From: Lachnospiraceae bacterium
GTDB taxonomy: Bacteria > Bacillota > Clostridia > Lachnospirales > Lachnospiraceae
Length of the DNA: 64,000 nt
Reading direction: 5' to 3'
Assembly (NCBI GenBank): GCA_015057555.1
Contig: SVEC01000002.1
Span: forward strand, 124,001-188,000
The notes under the pieces were generated by a model. That model was not told where the DNA came from and made no database searches. It saw only the letters and a program-made list of their open reading frames with translations. Numbering within the stretch: the first letter of the stretch is position 1; every line of letters starts with the position of its first letter. A program made the translations under genes and the position numbers. Positions 54,811 to 63,247 of this stretch are shown here, piece by piece.

Positions 54811-55293
54811 TTAGTAAAAAATAGTTCCATCTTCATCATAAGACTTATATTTTTTAATCACCCTTTTTACACTATCATAAGTAAAGCCACGCCTTAAAAA
54901 ATAATTAATGATTCTTCTATAAACCTTATCATCACATAAGTCAGCTTGGGAAAATCTTTGTTTTATAATGTTATCTATGCTGACATCTTCATCAATATTT
55001 ACTTCACTATACACACCATCTAATATATTTTTATCAATACCTTTTTGTTCTAATTCAATTGATATAAGTTTTTTACCTTTTTTAGCTGCATTGTCCATGA
55101 TATAAGAAATGGTATAGTTCTGATCATTAAGATATCCGTAGTAGGAAAGCTTTTCTACCGCTTCATCTATCTCTTCAGAACTATACCCTTTCTCATTAAG
55201 CCGTTTAATAATCTCCTGAGTGGTTCTACTTTTAAAAGCCAAAAGATTAACAGCTTTATCAAAAGCACTGCATCTAGCTTTTGATCTATCCAA
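54811..55293 (-). CDS. recX: Regulatory protein RecX
   Basis: RecX binds RecA filaments and limits their activity. The 160-residue protein is helical, with KAVNLLAFKSRTTQEIIKRL and YGYLNDQNYTISYI, the RecX repeat motifs. Start is TTG at 55293, supported by AAGGAG at the recA end. It is 5 bases after recA, so co-translated. Confidence 0.9.
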   Translation of the reverse strand: MDRSKARCSAFDKAVNLLAFKSRTTQEIIKRLNEKGYSSEEIDEAVEKLSYYGYLNDQNYTISYIMDNAAKKGKKLISIELEQKGIDKNILDGVYSEVNIDEDVSIDNIIKQRFSQADLCDDKVYRRIINYFLRRGFTYDSVKRVIKKYKSYDEDGTIFY

Positions 55294-55298
55294 TTATA

Positions 55299-56321
55299 TT
55301 ACTCCTTATCCTCTGAATCTTCTGTACTAGTGCTTAAGCATTTTGCTCTAACCATGTCCTCAACCTGCTGGCAAAACTCAGGATTCTGCATAAGATACAG
55401 TTTTGTATTCTCTCTACCCTGTCCAATCTTCTCACCATTGTATGAGTACCACGCACCGGCCTTATTAATAATGTCGTAAAGCACAGCCAAATCAAGAATG
55501 TCTCCCTCTTTAGATATACCCTTACCAAACATGATATCAAATTCTGCTTCCTTAAACGGAGGAGCAACCTTATTCTTAACTACCTTTACTCTTGTTCTAT
55601 TACCGACTACCTCTCCACCAACCTTTAGTGTTTCAATACGTCTAACATCAAGTCTAACAGATGCATAGAATTTCAAGGCTCTACCACCTGTGGTTGTCTC
55701 TGGATTACCGAACATAACACCAACCTTTTCTCTAAGCTGATTAATAAATATAACGACACAATTTGACTTACTAATAATACCTGTAAGCTTTCTAAGAGCC
55801 TGAGACATAAGTCTTGCATGAAGACCCACATGTGAATCACCCATCTCACCATCTATCTCTGCCTTTGGAACAAGAGCTGCAACAGAATCAACAATTATAA
55901 CATCAACCGCGCCTGATCTAACCATAGTTTCAGTAATCTCAAGAGCCTGCTCACCATTATCAGGCTGAGATATGTATAAATTATCTATATCTACACCAAT
56001 ATTAGCTGCATATACAGGATCAAGAGCATGTTCTGCATCTATAAAGCCTGCGATACCACCCATCTTCTGAACCTCTGCAACAACATGAAGTGCAACTGTT
56101 GTCTTACCACTAGATTCTGGTCCGTAAACTTCTATAATTCTACCCTTAGGCATACCACCTAAGCCTAATGCCAAATCAAGGCTTAAAGAGCCTGTAGGCA
56201 CTGCTTCTATATTCATGTTAGCTGACTTATCACCTAACTTCATAACTGAACCTTTTCCGTACTGCTTCTCAATCTGAGCTAAAGCAGCGTCTAATGCTTT
56301 TAATCTTTCTTCGCTTGCCAT
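55299..56321 (-). CDS. recA: Recombinase RecA
   Basis: RecA drives homologous recombination and SOS induction. The 340-residue protein has Walker [25 protein letters not shown], and the C-terminal MAW-type region with [20 protein letters not shown] precedes the ATG. It is under a consensus promoter and a LexA box (see those features). Confidence 0.98.
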   Translation of the reverse strand: MASEERLKALDAALAQIEKQYGKGSVMKLGDKSANMNIEAVPTGSLSLDLALGLGGMPKGRIIEVYGPESSGKTTVALHVVAEVQKMGGIAGFIDAEHALDPVYAANIGVDIDNLYISQPDNGEQALEITETMVRSGAVDVIIVDSVAALVPKAEIDGEMGDSHVGLHARLMSQALRKLTGIISKSNCVVIFINQLREKVGVMFGNPETTTGGRALKFYASVRLDVRRIETLKVGGEVVGNRTRVKVVKNKVAPPFKEAEFDIMFGKGISKEGDILDLAVLYDIINKAGAWYSYNGEKIGQGRENTKLYLMQNPEFCQQVEDMVRAKCLSTSTEDSEDKE

Positions 56322-56340
56322 AATTTTCCTCCTAACCAAC

Positions 56341-56354
56341 AAAACGTATGTTTG
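56341..56354. promoter_or_regulatory. Degenerate LexA-like site in the recA leader
   Basis: CAAACATACGTTTT resembles the Gram-positive LexA box CGAACN4GTTCG with AAC and GTT halves kept. It lies downstream of the -10, a repressing position. Confidence 0.35.
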
Positions 56355-56366
56355 TTTCTACTACTA

Positions 56367-56395
56367 TTTATACTACATGTATTATTATTTGTCAA
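56367..56395 (-). promoter_or_regulatory. Promoter of recA
   Basis: A perfect TTGACA (56395-56390), 17-base spacer and TATAAA (56372-56367), about 45 bases before recA. Confidence 0.8.
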
Positions 56396-56404
56396 TAACT
56401 TTTT

Positions 56405-56418
56405 AGAACAATTGTTCG
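56405..56418. promoter_or_regulatory. LexA operator (SOS box) upstream of recA
   Basis: AGAACAATTGTTCG matches the Gram-positive SOS consensus CGAACNNNNGTTCG at all but one position. It lies about ten bases upstream of the recA -35. Confidence 0.8.
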
Positions 56419-56544
56419 TTTTTGTATTTACATACATCACAACCTGTAAAATATTATACTTTCTTGATATATGTATTGTAAAGTTTCAAATATAGACATT
56501 CGTTCAAATTTCACTGCCATTTTCAAACAAAAATTAATCAATAA

Positions 56545-56573
56545 TTGATTATTGATATTATGCATACTATAAT
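56545..56573 (+). promoter_or_regulatory. Promoter of tmcAL
   Basis: TTGATT, 17 bases and a perfect TATAAT, 29 bases before tmcAL. Confidence 0.6.
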
Positions 56574-56601
56574 AGCTATATTATAACTAAAAGAGGTTAC
56601 T

Positions 56602-57855
56602 ATGAAAAATATAGCTATTATCGCAGAATACAATCCATTTCACAATGGACATATGTACCATCTTAATAAAGCAAAGGAATTAACTGGTGCTGATTACAGT
56701 ATCGCTCTTATGAGTGGCTCCTTTCTACAGCGTGGAATACCTGCTATGTGGGACAAGTACACCAGAGCTAACATGGCTACAAGTTCTGGTGTAGATCTTG
56801 TACTTGAGCTTCCTTATGTTTATGCCACAGGTAGTGCTAAGGACTTTGCCACAGGTGCTGTATGCATATTAAATAATTTAAATACAATTCAATATTTATG
56901 CTTTGGTGCAGAAACTGATGATATTACTATTTTAAGTGATATAGCAGATATAATTAACGAAGAACCACCTTCCTATCAGAAGGTGCTTACAGACGCTCTT
57001 TCTCAGGGTATATCCTATCCTCAGGCTAGAGCTATGGGAATAATAACTACCTTGGGAAGTAATGACCGAGAAATAGCTAATATAATCAATCAGCCAAACA
57101 ATATATTGGCCGTAGAATATATTGCTGCTCTAAAGCGTATAGGCTCAAACATAGAACCAATAATTATCAAAAGACAAAGTGCTATGTATCATGACGAAAC
57201 CCTATATGGTTCCATAAGCTCTGCAACCGCCATAAGAGCTGGTATCAGAAGTGAAAACTTTAATATAGACACTATCAAAAATGATATTCCAGTTCCTGTG
57301 TACCATATATTAAAAGATAAATATCTAAACACCTGGCCTATTACAAGCATGCTATTAACTCCATATCTTCAGAGCAGCTTGTTAAATCCCATAAATTATA
57401 GTGAAATCTGTGATATATCCGAGGACTTTGCCAATAAGCTTCTTAAGCTTAATCCGGTCACCAACTACCAGGATGCTATTGATATGCTTGCCTCTAAGGA
57501 CCTAACAAATACCAGAATTAATAGAAGCCTAATTCATCTCATATTGAACTATAAGGAGCTTCATCGTAAGCTTTTTATAGATAATGGATATGGCTTATAC
57601 GCAAATATTTTATCATTTAGAAAAGCCAGTTCACAATTAATTAAGGCAATCAATATGGAAGCTAGCATTCCTATAATTACAAAAAAGGCTGACTTCGAAA
57701 AATGTATCTTGGATTATCCAAATATCAATCCAAAAATTGCTGAAATCATGTGGAACTATGATATAAAGGCTACTAATTTATACAATTGTTTGGTATACAA
57801 TTCATACGGTACAAAGCTTCCAAACGACTACAATACACAAATACCAATTATATAG
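56602..57855 (+). CDS. tmcAL: tRNA(Met) cytidine acetate ligase TmcAL (YlbM)
   Basis: Nucleotidyltransferase-like enzyme that acetylates the wobble cytidine of elongator tRNA-Met using acetate and ATP. The 417-residue protein starts IAIIAEYNPFHNGHMYHLNK (HxGH motif) and has ALMSGSFLQRG and SSATAIR. AGAGG precedes the ATG. The neighbour ylbJ and coaD give the same cluster as in Bacillus (ylbI-ylbM). Confidence 0.94.
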   Translation: MKNIAIIAEYNPFHNGHMYHLNKAKELTGADYSIALMSGSFLQRGIPAMWDKYTRANMATSSGVDLVLELPYVYATGSAKDFATGAVCILNNLNTIQYLCFGAETDDITILSDIADIINEEPPSYQKVLTDALSQGISYPQARAMGIITTLGSNDREIANIINQPNNILAVEYIAALKRIGSNIEPIIIKRQSAMYHDETLYGSISSATAIRAGIRSENFNIDTIKNDIPVPVYHILKDKYLNTWPITSMLLTPYLQSSLLNPINYSEICDISEDFANKLLKLNPVTNYQDAIDMLASKDLTNTRINRSLIHLILNYKELHRKLFIDNGYGLYANILSFRKASSQLIKAINMEASIPIITKKADFEKCILDYPNINPKIAEIMWNYDIKATNLYNCLVYNSYGTKLPNDYNTQIPII

Positions 57856-57892
57856 CATCATATTATTATATCTAAAGCATATAAATTGTATT

Positions 57893-57923
57893 AAGAACAC
57901 ATTACAATATGTGTTCTTTTTTT
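57893..57923 (+). terminator. Terminator of tmcAL
   Basis: AAGAACACAT and its complement with a six-base loop, followed by TTTTTTT, about 38 bases after the stop. Confidence 0.85.
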
Positions 57924-58000
57924 AACCTCCTTCCTATATTAAATATTACATTATATTATGTCCTATAAACAAACCTCAATAATTGCAAGGGTATAAAATT

Positions 58001-58864
58001 ATGATTATATTTTTAACCATCTTAATTACATTTCTAATAGCCAATAATCAGGTTTTAATATCTGGAGCAAGCAACGGTTTAATGCTTTGGTATAACAACA
58101 TCCTTCCCCTATTGCTCCCATTTATGCTTATATCAGGTCTTCTTGAGAAAGCTATAATAAACTCAAACAAGGTATCATCAAAAAAATCTGTATTCACCAT
58201 ATTATTTTTAGGATTGTTTTGTGGATATCCTATTGGTGCAAAAACAAATGCAAGCTTTACTAGAGCTAATGTAATCTCAAATACGTTAGGAAATATACTC
58301 CTTCCTATATGCAACAACATAAGTCCTATGTTTTTTCTTGGGTTTGTGATGAATAATATATTAAAAAACAGCATAAGTCCCATACTTGCCTATGCTGTGA
58401 TTTATTTGCCATATCTTATTTTTTTAGCCCTAGAGCTATTGCTCATCAACGTTAACAAAAAACCTGTTGCAGATAAACCGATATACAAAAAAAGCACTAT
58501 CGAAAATAAAAATATTGCTGAGGAAAGCATTATGCAAATAACAATGGTGGGTTTATACATTATGCTCTGCTCCATACTTACAGAATTTATCCTATGCTCA
58601 ACCTGGTTTTCAAATCAAATCAAGCTACTTTTGGTGGGTGCAACAGAAATCACTAGAGGTATTACATACATAAGTCAGTCTTATACATTAAATACACAAA
58701 TAAAAACAGCCTTAATCCTTAGTTTCACATCCTTTGGTGGCATATCATCTATTATGCAAACAAAAAATGTTTTACAAGGCTCTGGGCTGTCTTTAATTCA
58801 TTATATCTGTATAAAGGTATTATGTGCTATAAGCACTTTTTTTCTGTATATACTACTCGTCTAA
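58001..58864 (+). CDS. ylbJ: Sporulation integral membrane protein YlbJ
   Basis: A 287-residue membrane protein with about eight helices, GLMLWYNNILPLLLPFMLISGLLEK and GLFCGYPIGAKTNASF being diagnostic of YlbJ (nucleoside-transporter/gate superfamily). In Bacillus it is needed in the forespore for spore cortex formation. The ATG at 58001 is used (AAGGG before it); an upstream TTG frame is longer by six residues. It overlaps the converging 253-residue gene by 12 bases. Confidence 0.88.
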   Translation: MIIFLTILITFLIANNQVLISGASNGLMLWYNNILPLLLPFMLISGLLEKAIINSNKVSSKKSVFTILFLGLFCGYPIGAKTNASFTRANVISNTLGNILLPICNNISPMFFLGFVMNNILKNSISPILAYAVIYLPYLIFLALELLLINVNKKPVADKPIYKKSTIENKNIAEESIMQITMVGLYIMLCSILTEFILCSTWFSNQIKLLLVGATEITRGITYISQSYTLNTQIKTALILSFTSFGGISSIMQTKNVLQGSGLSLIHYICIKVLCAISTFFLYILLV

Positions 58865-59614
58865 GAAGTCATCGAAATCGTCGTCATCATCATCGTCTGA
58901 GTTGTCGCCATATACATCGATATCATCGTCGTCATCATCATCGTCCCAATCGTCCTCTTCGATAGGACGTCTAGCTGACATAGCTGGAGCAATTGGCTCA
59001 TTTGATGAAAATGCACTATCAAGGTCCTCAGACGACTGATACATCATATTGCTACCAGCAGTGAGAAGATTAATATTTGCCTCCATCTCACTTAAATTGG
59101 TCTCTACTATATATGTATCATTTTCAAGTGACTCAATAAGATTTCTGTAGTTTTCCTTCTCCATAGCATGTATTCTGCTAAATACGTCTCTCATCTCAGC
59201 AAGCTTATCCTTAGTGTAATACATAGCACCTAGTCTAATCTCATTAGCCTCTTCTGATGCCTGATCAACAAGCTGCTGAGCCTGATTTCTAGCCATCTCA
59301 AGAATCTCATTTGCTCTGATATTTGCAAGCTCTGTAATCTGATTAGTATCTACCAATCTATTAGCCTCTGCAACCGCCTCTGCAAGAATAGCGTCCGAAC
59401 GAGTTCTAGCCTCTGAAAGGATATTCTCTTTATTACGCATAATCTTTTTACATCTCTCTATCTCCATAGGAAGCTTAAGCTTAAGCTCCTTTATCATCTC
59501 TAAAAGCTCATCTCTTTGAACTGTAATCTTATTCTGTGATAAAGGTGATGCCTTTGCCTGGTTAATATAAACCTCTATTCCTTCAATATACTTATCAATA
59601 TCCTTCTTTGCCAT
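58853..59614 (-). CDS. Coiled-coil protein with poly-Asp tail
   Basis: A 253-residue protein. Residues 1-180 form a long amphipathic coiled coil (RDELLEMIKELKLKL, NEILEMARNQAQQLVDQASEEA) similar to DivIVA or V-ATPase E/H-type stalk proteins; the end (215-253) is almost all Asp and Glu with two runs of seven to eight Asp. I do not recognise an exact family. AGGAGG precedes the ATG. It follows coaD by 21 bases; DivIVA-like role in cell poles or division is only a guess. Confidence 0.7.
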   Translation of the reverse strand: MAKKDIDKYIEGIEVYINQAKASPLSQNKITVQRDELLEMIKELKLKLPMEIERCKKIMRNKENILSEARTRSDAILAEAVAEANRLVDTNQITELANIRANEILEMARNQAQQLVDQASEEANEIRLGAMYYTKDKLAEMRDVFSRIHAMEKENYRNLIESLENDTYIVETNLSEMEANINLLTAGSNMMYQSSEDLDSAFSSNEPIAPAMSARRPIEEDDWDDDDDDDDIDVYGDNSDDDDDDDFDDFLDE

Positions 59615-59635
59615 TTTAAAACCATCCTCCTATAG

Positions 59636-60112
59636 TTATTTCATCTTATCTATAAGCTTAGAAATTACACACTCTGGTACAAATTCCTTTAAATCAACAC
59701 CATATCTTGCATATTCCTTAACTATACTAGAGCTAAGGTACGAGTACTGTAAACTAGTAGACAAAAATACTGTATCAACATCAGAAGCAACCATACGATT
59801 ACTCTGCGCCATCTGCATTTCCAAATCAAAATCCGTTAGTGCTCTTAATCCCCTTATTATAACATTGGTATTCTTTTGCTTAACAAAATCTACCAATAAG
59901 CCCTCAAAAGATTCCACGGAAACATTATCCAAATCTGATACTGCGTCCTTCAACATATTAACACGTTCTTCCAATGAAAACAATGGTTTTTTTGCAGTAT
60001 TGTTCAATACTCCTATAACAACGTGGTCAAAAATTGCCGCTGAACGCTTAATAATATCTAAATGTCCTAGTGTGACCGGGTCAAAGCTTCCCGGATATAT
60101 TGCTGTACTCAT
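59636..60112 (-). CDS. coaD: Phosphopantetheine adenylyltransferase
   Basis: Fourth step of coenzyme A synthesis. The 158-residue protein has [20 protein letters not shown] (HxGH), [21 protein letters not shown] and [18 protein letters not shown] precedes the ATG. In the same cluster as tmcAL/ylbJ as in Bacillus. Confidence 0.97.
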   Translation of the reverse strand: MSTAIYPGSFDPVTLGHLDIIKRSAAIFDHVVIGVLNNTAKKPLFSLEERVNMLKDAVSDLDNVSVESFEGLLVDFVKQKNTNVIIRGLRALTDFDLEMQMAQSNRMVASDVDTVFLSTSLQYSYLSSSIVKEYARYGVDLKEFVPECVISKLIDKMK

Positions 60113-60159
60113 AATCTATTTCCTTTTCTCCATATTTATTAATCGACTTAAATTCTCAA

Positions 60160-61746
60160 TTATTTAATACCTAATATCTGCTTTCTGAGCCAAATACCTG
60201 TCTCCGAAAGCTCTCCTTCTGTCCACCAGCTCGTCTTAGAGCAAGATGATTTAATAAGAGATGATGTTTCATCCTTGTTAGAAATATTCCAACCTGCGTA
60301 GGATAAATTGTTAGAATCAATCAATTCAAACCATTTATCTGCCTGACCATAATCTATAGCACCATTTCCTGATGCATCACAAATACTAAACTCACTTATA
60401 AATACCGGTAATCCACTATCAAGAGCAGTCTGTACCTTGTTTCTAATATTATCAGTATGAGTCGCCGCATAAAAATGTGCTGCATACATAATATTATCAT
60501 AACCAGTAATAGGATTTTGAGCTGCAACATCTACATCCTGTGACCAGTTTGGTGTACCAACTATAATAATTGCGTCCGGGGCATTCTTTCTTATTATAGG
60601 AATAATCTCCTCTGCGTAGGATTTTACATCCTCCCATGAGGTTCCACCATTTGGCTCATTGCATATCTCATAAATAACATTATCATAGTTCTTATACTTG
60701 TAAGAAACTTCCTCAAAGAACTTCTTTGCCTCTTCTTTATAAACCTGTGGATTTAGGTCATGAAGGATATGCCAGTCAACTATAACATACATACCAAGCT
60801 CTGTAGCATAATTTACACCGTCATCTACCAGTCCTTTTAGGTACTCCTTGTCTCCACCATTACAGTATCCACCGTTTTCGTGTGTGTACATAGCTATTCT
60901 TATAAGATTAGCTCCCCAATCATCCCTAAAGGTCTGAAAGCAGTCCTTATTTACATAGTCTGGAAACCAGGCAATACCATGTGTACTTACCCCCTTGAGC
61001 TGATACATAGTACCATTCTTATCAACAATATCTGTTCCCTTTACAGAAAGCTTACCATGATTTTCAAATGGAGTACCACTCTCTGGCTCAGCCGGCGTCT
61101 GAGCTGCTACAGCTTCTGTAGTAGCTTCCTCCACCTCATCTTTAGAGCTATCAGCTGTTATAGTGCTTGAGGTACCCGAGTATTCCTTACCATCAACTAA
61201 AAGTGTTGAACCACTCATAAGAGAATCAAATTCAGACTTACTAGCCACAGTAACAATAAATCCAATATCTTTAAGTGTTGCAGATTTTTCTACAGTTCCA
61301 TTATACTCAACGGGAGTGATAACAATTACTCCATCTTTAGCCACACAATTACAATTCCAAAAGCTATCAACCTTAATTCCATTTGGAGCCGGAATTTCTA
61401 TTGTCCAGTTCTTAATCTGACTGGCACTATTATTTGTAATGCTTACATCAAGCTGACCAGAAATCTTACCGCCTGACTCCCAGTTATTATTACTTGTTAC
61501 AGTAACATAGCAATCTGCCTGTGGCTTATTTGCTTCTGTGGTGCTACTCACTTCCTCATCTTTATCTGAATTGACATTTTCGGTTGCTTCTTCTGATATA
61601 GTTAATTCGTTTGTGGCATCAATACTAGCTTGTGTTGTAGAATTCTTGTTATCCTTTTTTTCACCACCTACTATAAACACAATCAAACCAGCTATTACCA
61701 ATGTCATAGCCGCTATTATTCCAATTAGTACTTTATTATTTTTCAT
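60160..61746 (-). CDS. Membrane-anchored GH5 endoglucanase with N-terminal CBM2-like domain
   Basis: A 528-residue glycoside hydrolase family 5 enzyme. Residues 5-27 form an N-terminal membrane anchor, then a Ser/Thr/Glu linker and a beta-sandwich carbohydrate-binding module (about 75-175; NWESGGKISGQLDVSITN). After a second linker the GH5 domain (about 235-525) has HGIAWFPDYV, RIAMYTHEN, the acid/base Glu in IYEICNEPNG and nucleophile Glu in PVFISEFSICDASG. It likely cuts beta-1,4-glucans (cellulose, lichenan or similar) at the cell surface. Starts with AAGGTGA. Confidence 0.92.
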   Translation of the reverse strand: MKNNKVLIGIIAAMTLVIAGLIVFIVGGEKKDNKNSTTQASIDATNELTISEEATENVNSDKDEEVSSTTEANKPQADCYVTVTSNNNWESGGKISGQLDVSITNNSASQIKNWTIEIPAPNGIKVDSFWNCNCVAKDGVIVITPVEYNGTVEKSATLKDIGFIVTVASKSEFDSLMSGSTLLVDGKEYSGTSSTITADSSKDEVEEATTEAVAAQTPAEPESGTPFENHGKLSVKGTDIVDKNGTMYQLKGVSTHGIAWFPDYVNKDCFQTFRDDWGANLIRIAMYTHENGGYCNGGDKEYLKGLVDDGVNYATELGMYVIVDWHILHDLNPQVYKEEAKKFFEEVSYKYKNYDNVIYEICNEPNGGTSWEDVKSYAEEIIPIIRKNAPDAIIIVGTPNWSQDVDVAAQNPITGYDNIMYAAHFYAATHTDNIRNKVQTALDSGLPVFISEFSICDASGNGAIDYGQADKWFELIDSNNLSYAGWNISNKDETSSLIKSSCSKTSWWTEGELSETGIWLRKQILGIK

Positions 61747-61755
61747 AATTTCACC

Positions 61756-62241
61756 TTACTGTTTATTCAAATTCTCCTGTAAGTAAATATACAATCTATG
61801 TATGTCCACTTCATTATATTCTCTATCAAAGGCTCGCTCTGACTCAATATAATACTTCTTTTTGTCAGTTTTGATAAGAAGCCTATAAGCAATTACTTTG
61901 GGAGTAGTATTTTCTCCTATAACAATCTTTTCTATGTCCACTTTTTTTATATCAGTTAACATAACATTAATATGCTTTTTCTTGTCATTATAGGAAAATT
62001 TACCATCCTGAATAACTGCAGTTCCCTCTCCTTCGAACCAATCCCACTTATCCGCTAATACGAGAAGAAATATAACTATTCCTATCAAAAGCAGTAAAAC
62101 ACTAATTGCATTTGAACGTATTCCCTTACCAAACAATACAGTTCCAAGCGAAGAACCTAATCCGAATAATACTATCACTAATACCAAGGTAAAGAATATC
62201 GCTCTTCTCCAGCTAGTAATATATCCTACACGTACTGTCAT
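61756..62241 (-). CDS. Small membrane protein with a PH-like beta domain
   Basis: A 161-residue protein with two membrane helices (about 14-38 and 48-70) and a soluble beta-rich end (GTAVIQDGKFSYNDKKKHIN, TPKVIAYRLLIKTDKKKYYI). It looks like a bacterial PH-domain membrane protein of unknown function. The ATG at 62241 follows AAGGG; a longer frame adds 21 unsupported residues. It lies between mscS and the GH5 gene on one strand. Confidence 0.65.
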   Translation of the reverse strand: MTVRVGYITSWRRAIFFTLVLVIVLFGLGSSLGTVLFGKGIRSNAISVLLLLIGIVIFLLVLADKWDWFEGEGTAVIQDGKFSYNDKKKHINVMLTDIKKVDIEKIVIGENTTPKVIAYRLLIKTDKKKYYIESERAFDREYNEVDIHRLYIYLQENLNKQ

Positions 62242-62307
62242 AACTAATCCCTTCTTTTCAAAAAAATCAGCTAATATTATATCAATAAATGGTAGAAATT
62301 TCAATAT

Positions 62308-63177
62308 TTATGAGTTCTTCACAGTAACCTCCACCTGTGAAAATGGTATTACTATATTATTCTCATCGAATTTAACCTTAATATTCTCTGTTATCTCCCA
62401 CTTTGCAGCCCAATAATCCTCTGTTTTCACAAAGCAACGAATCCCCATCTTAATGGAGCTTTCCTGGAACGAGTCCACAAATATATTCATTTCCTTAGTC
62501 TTATCATAATAAGGCGATGCTTGGACTATGGCAGTGAGAGTATCCTTTACAAGCTTAATATCTGAATCATAGGATACACCTACAGATATATCAAGCTTTC
62601 TGGAGGCCTCTGCGGTAACATTCACTAGGGAATTAGCAGTAATATTGCCATTAGGAATAACTATAATCTTATTATCATATGTCTTTAGCTTTGTGTAGAA
62701 TATATCAATAGCTTCAACTGTTCCTTCACAGCCTTTATCATTTTCTATGATGTAATCTCCTACCTTAAATGGTTTCATAAGGAGAATAAGCACTCCACCT
62801 GCAAAGTTTGCAAGACTTCCCTGTAAGGCAAGACCTATTGATAAGCTGGCAGTTCCTAAAATTGCAACTAGAGATGTAACCTGTACACCAACTATGGAAA
62901 TAGCCATAACAAAAACTATAGCATAAAGGATACCCTTTATTACAGAAAGTAAGAATCCTTCTACACTATCCTCCATTGCACTTTTCTCAAAGGCCCTCTT
63001 AATAACTTTAACTAAAAGCTTGGCCACCTTCATACCCACAAAAAGGAATATTAAAGCTACCACTATATCAAAGGTCTTATCAGCCAACCAGTCTAAAAAC
63101 TGATCTCCATATTGCTCAAGCTTTGATTTATCTAGATTTTTCACATCCTCAAGGGAATTTATATCACTTAAAATCAT
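62308..63177 (-). CDS. mscS: MscS-family mechanosensitive ion channel
   Basis: Tension-gated channel that releases solutes on osmotic downshock. The 289-residue protein has N-terminal helices (about 35-55 and 75-95), the pore helix TM3 with GTASLSIGLALQGSLANFAGGVLILLMKPFKVGDYI (Gly/Ala-rich MscS signature, split), and the beta/C-terminal domain (NGNITANSLVNVT). AGGAGG precedes the ATG. Length typical of MscS. Confidence 0.93.
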   Translation of the reverse strand: MILSDINSLEDVKNLDKSKLEQYGDQFLDWLADKTFDIVVALIFLFVGMKVAKLLVKVIKRAFEKSAMEDSVEGFLLSVIKGILYAIVFVMAISIVGVQVTSLVAILGTASLSIGLALQGSLANFAGGVLILLMKPFKVGDYIIENDKGCEGTVEAIDIFYTKLKTYDNKIIVIPNGNITANSLVNVTAEASRKLDISVGVSYDSDIKLVKDTLTAIVQASPYYDKTKEMNIFVDSFQESSIKMGIRCFVKTEDYWAAKWEITENIKVKFDENNIVIPFSQVEVTVKNS

Positions 63178-63201
63178 CCTTTTTCCTCCAAATCAAATAC
63201 G

Positions 63202-63234
63202 AAAGACCAAGTACTTAATCAGTCCCCGGTCTTT
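63202..63234 (-). terminator. Probable hairpin after glgB
   Basis: AAAGACC pairs with GGTCTTT around a 19-base loop, 14 bases after the glgB stop. No strong T-tract follows on the minus strand; termination is uncertain. Confidence 0.4.
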
Positions 63235-63247
63235 TCATATGTGTATA

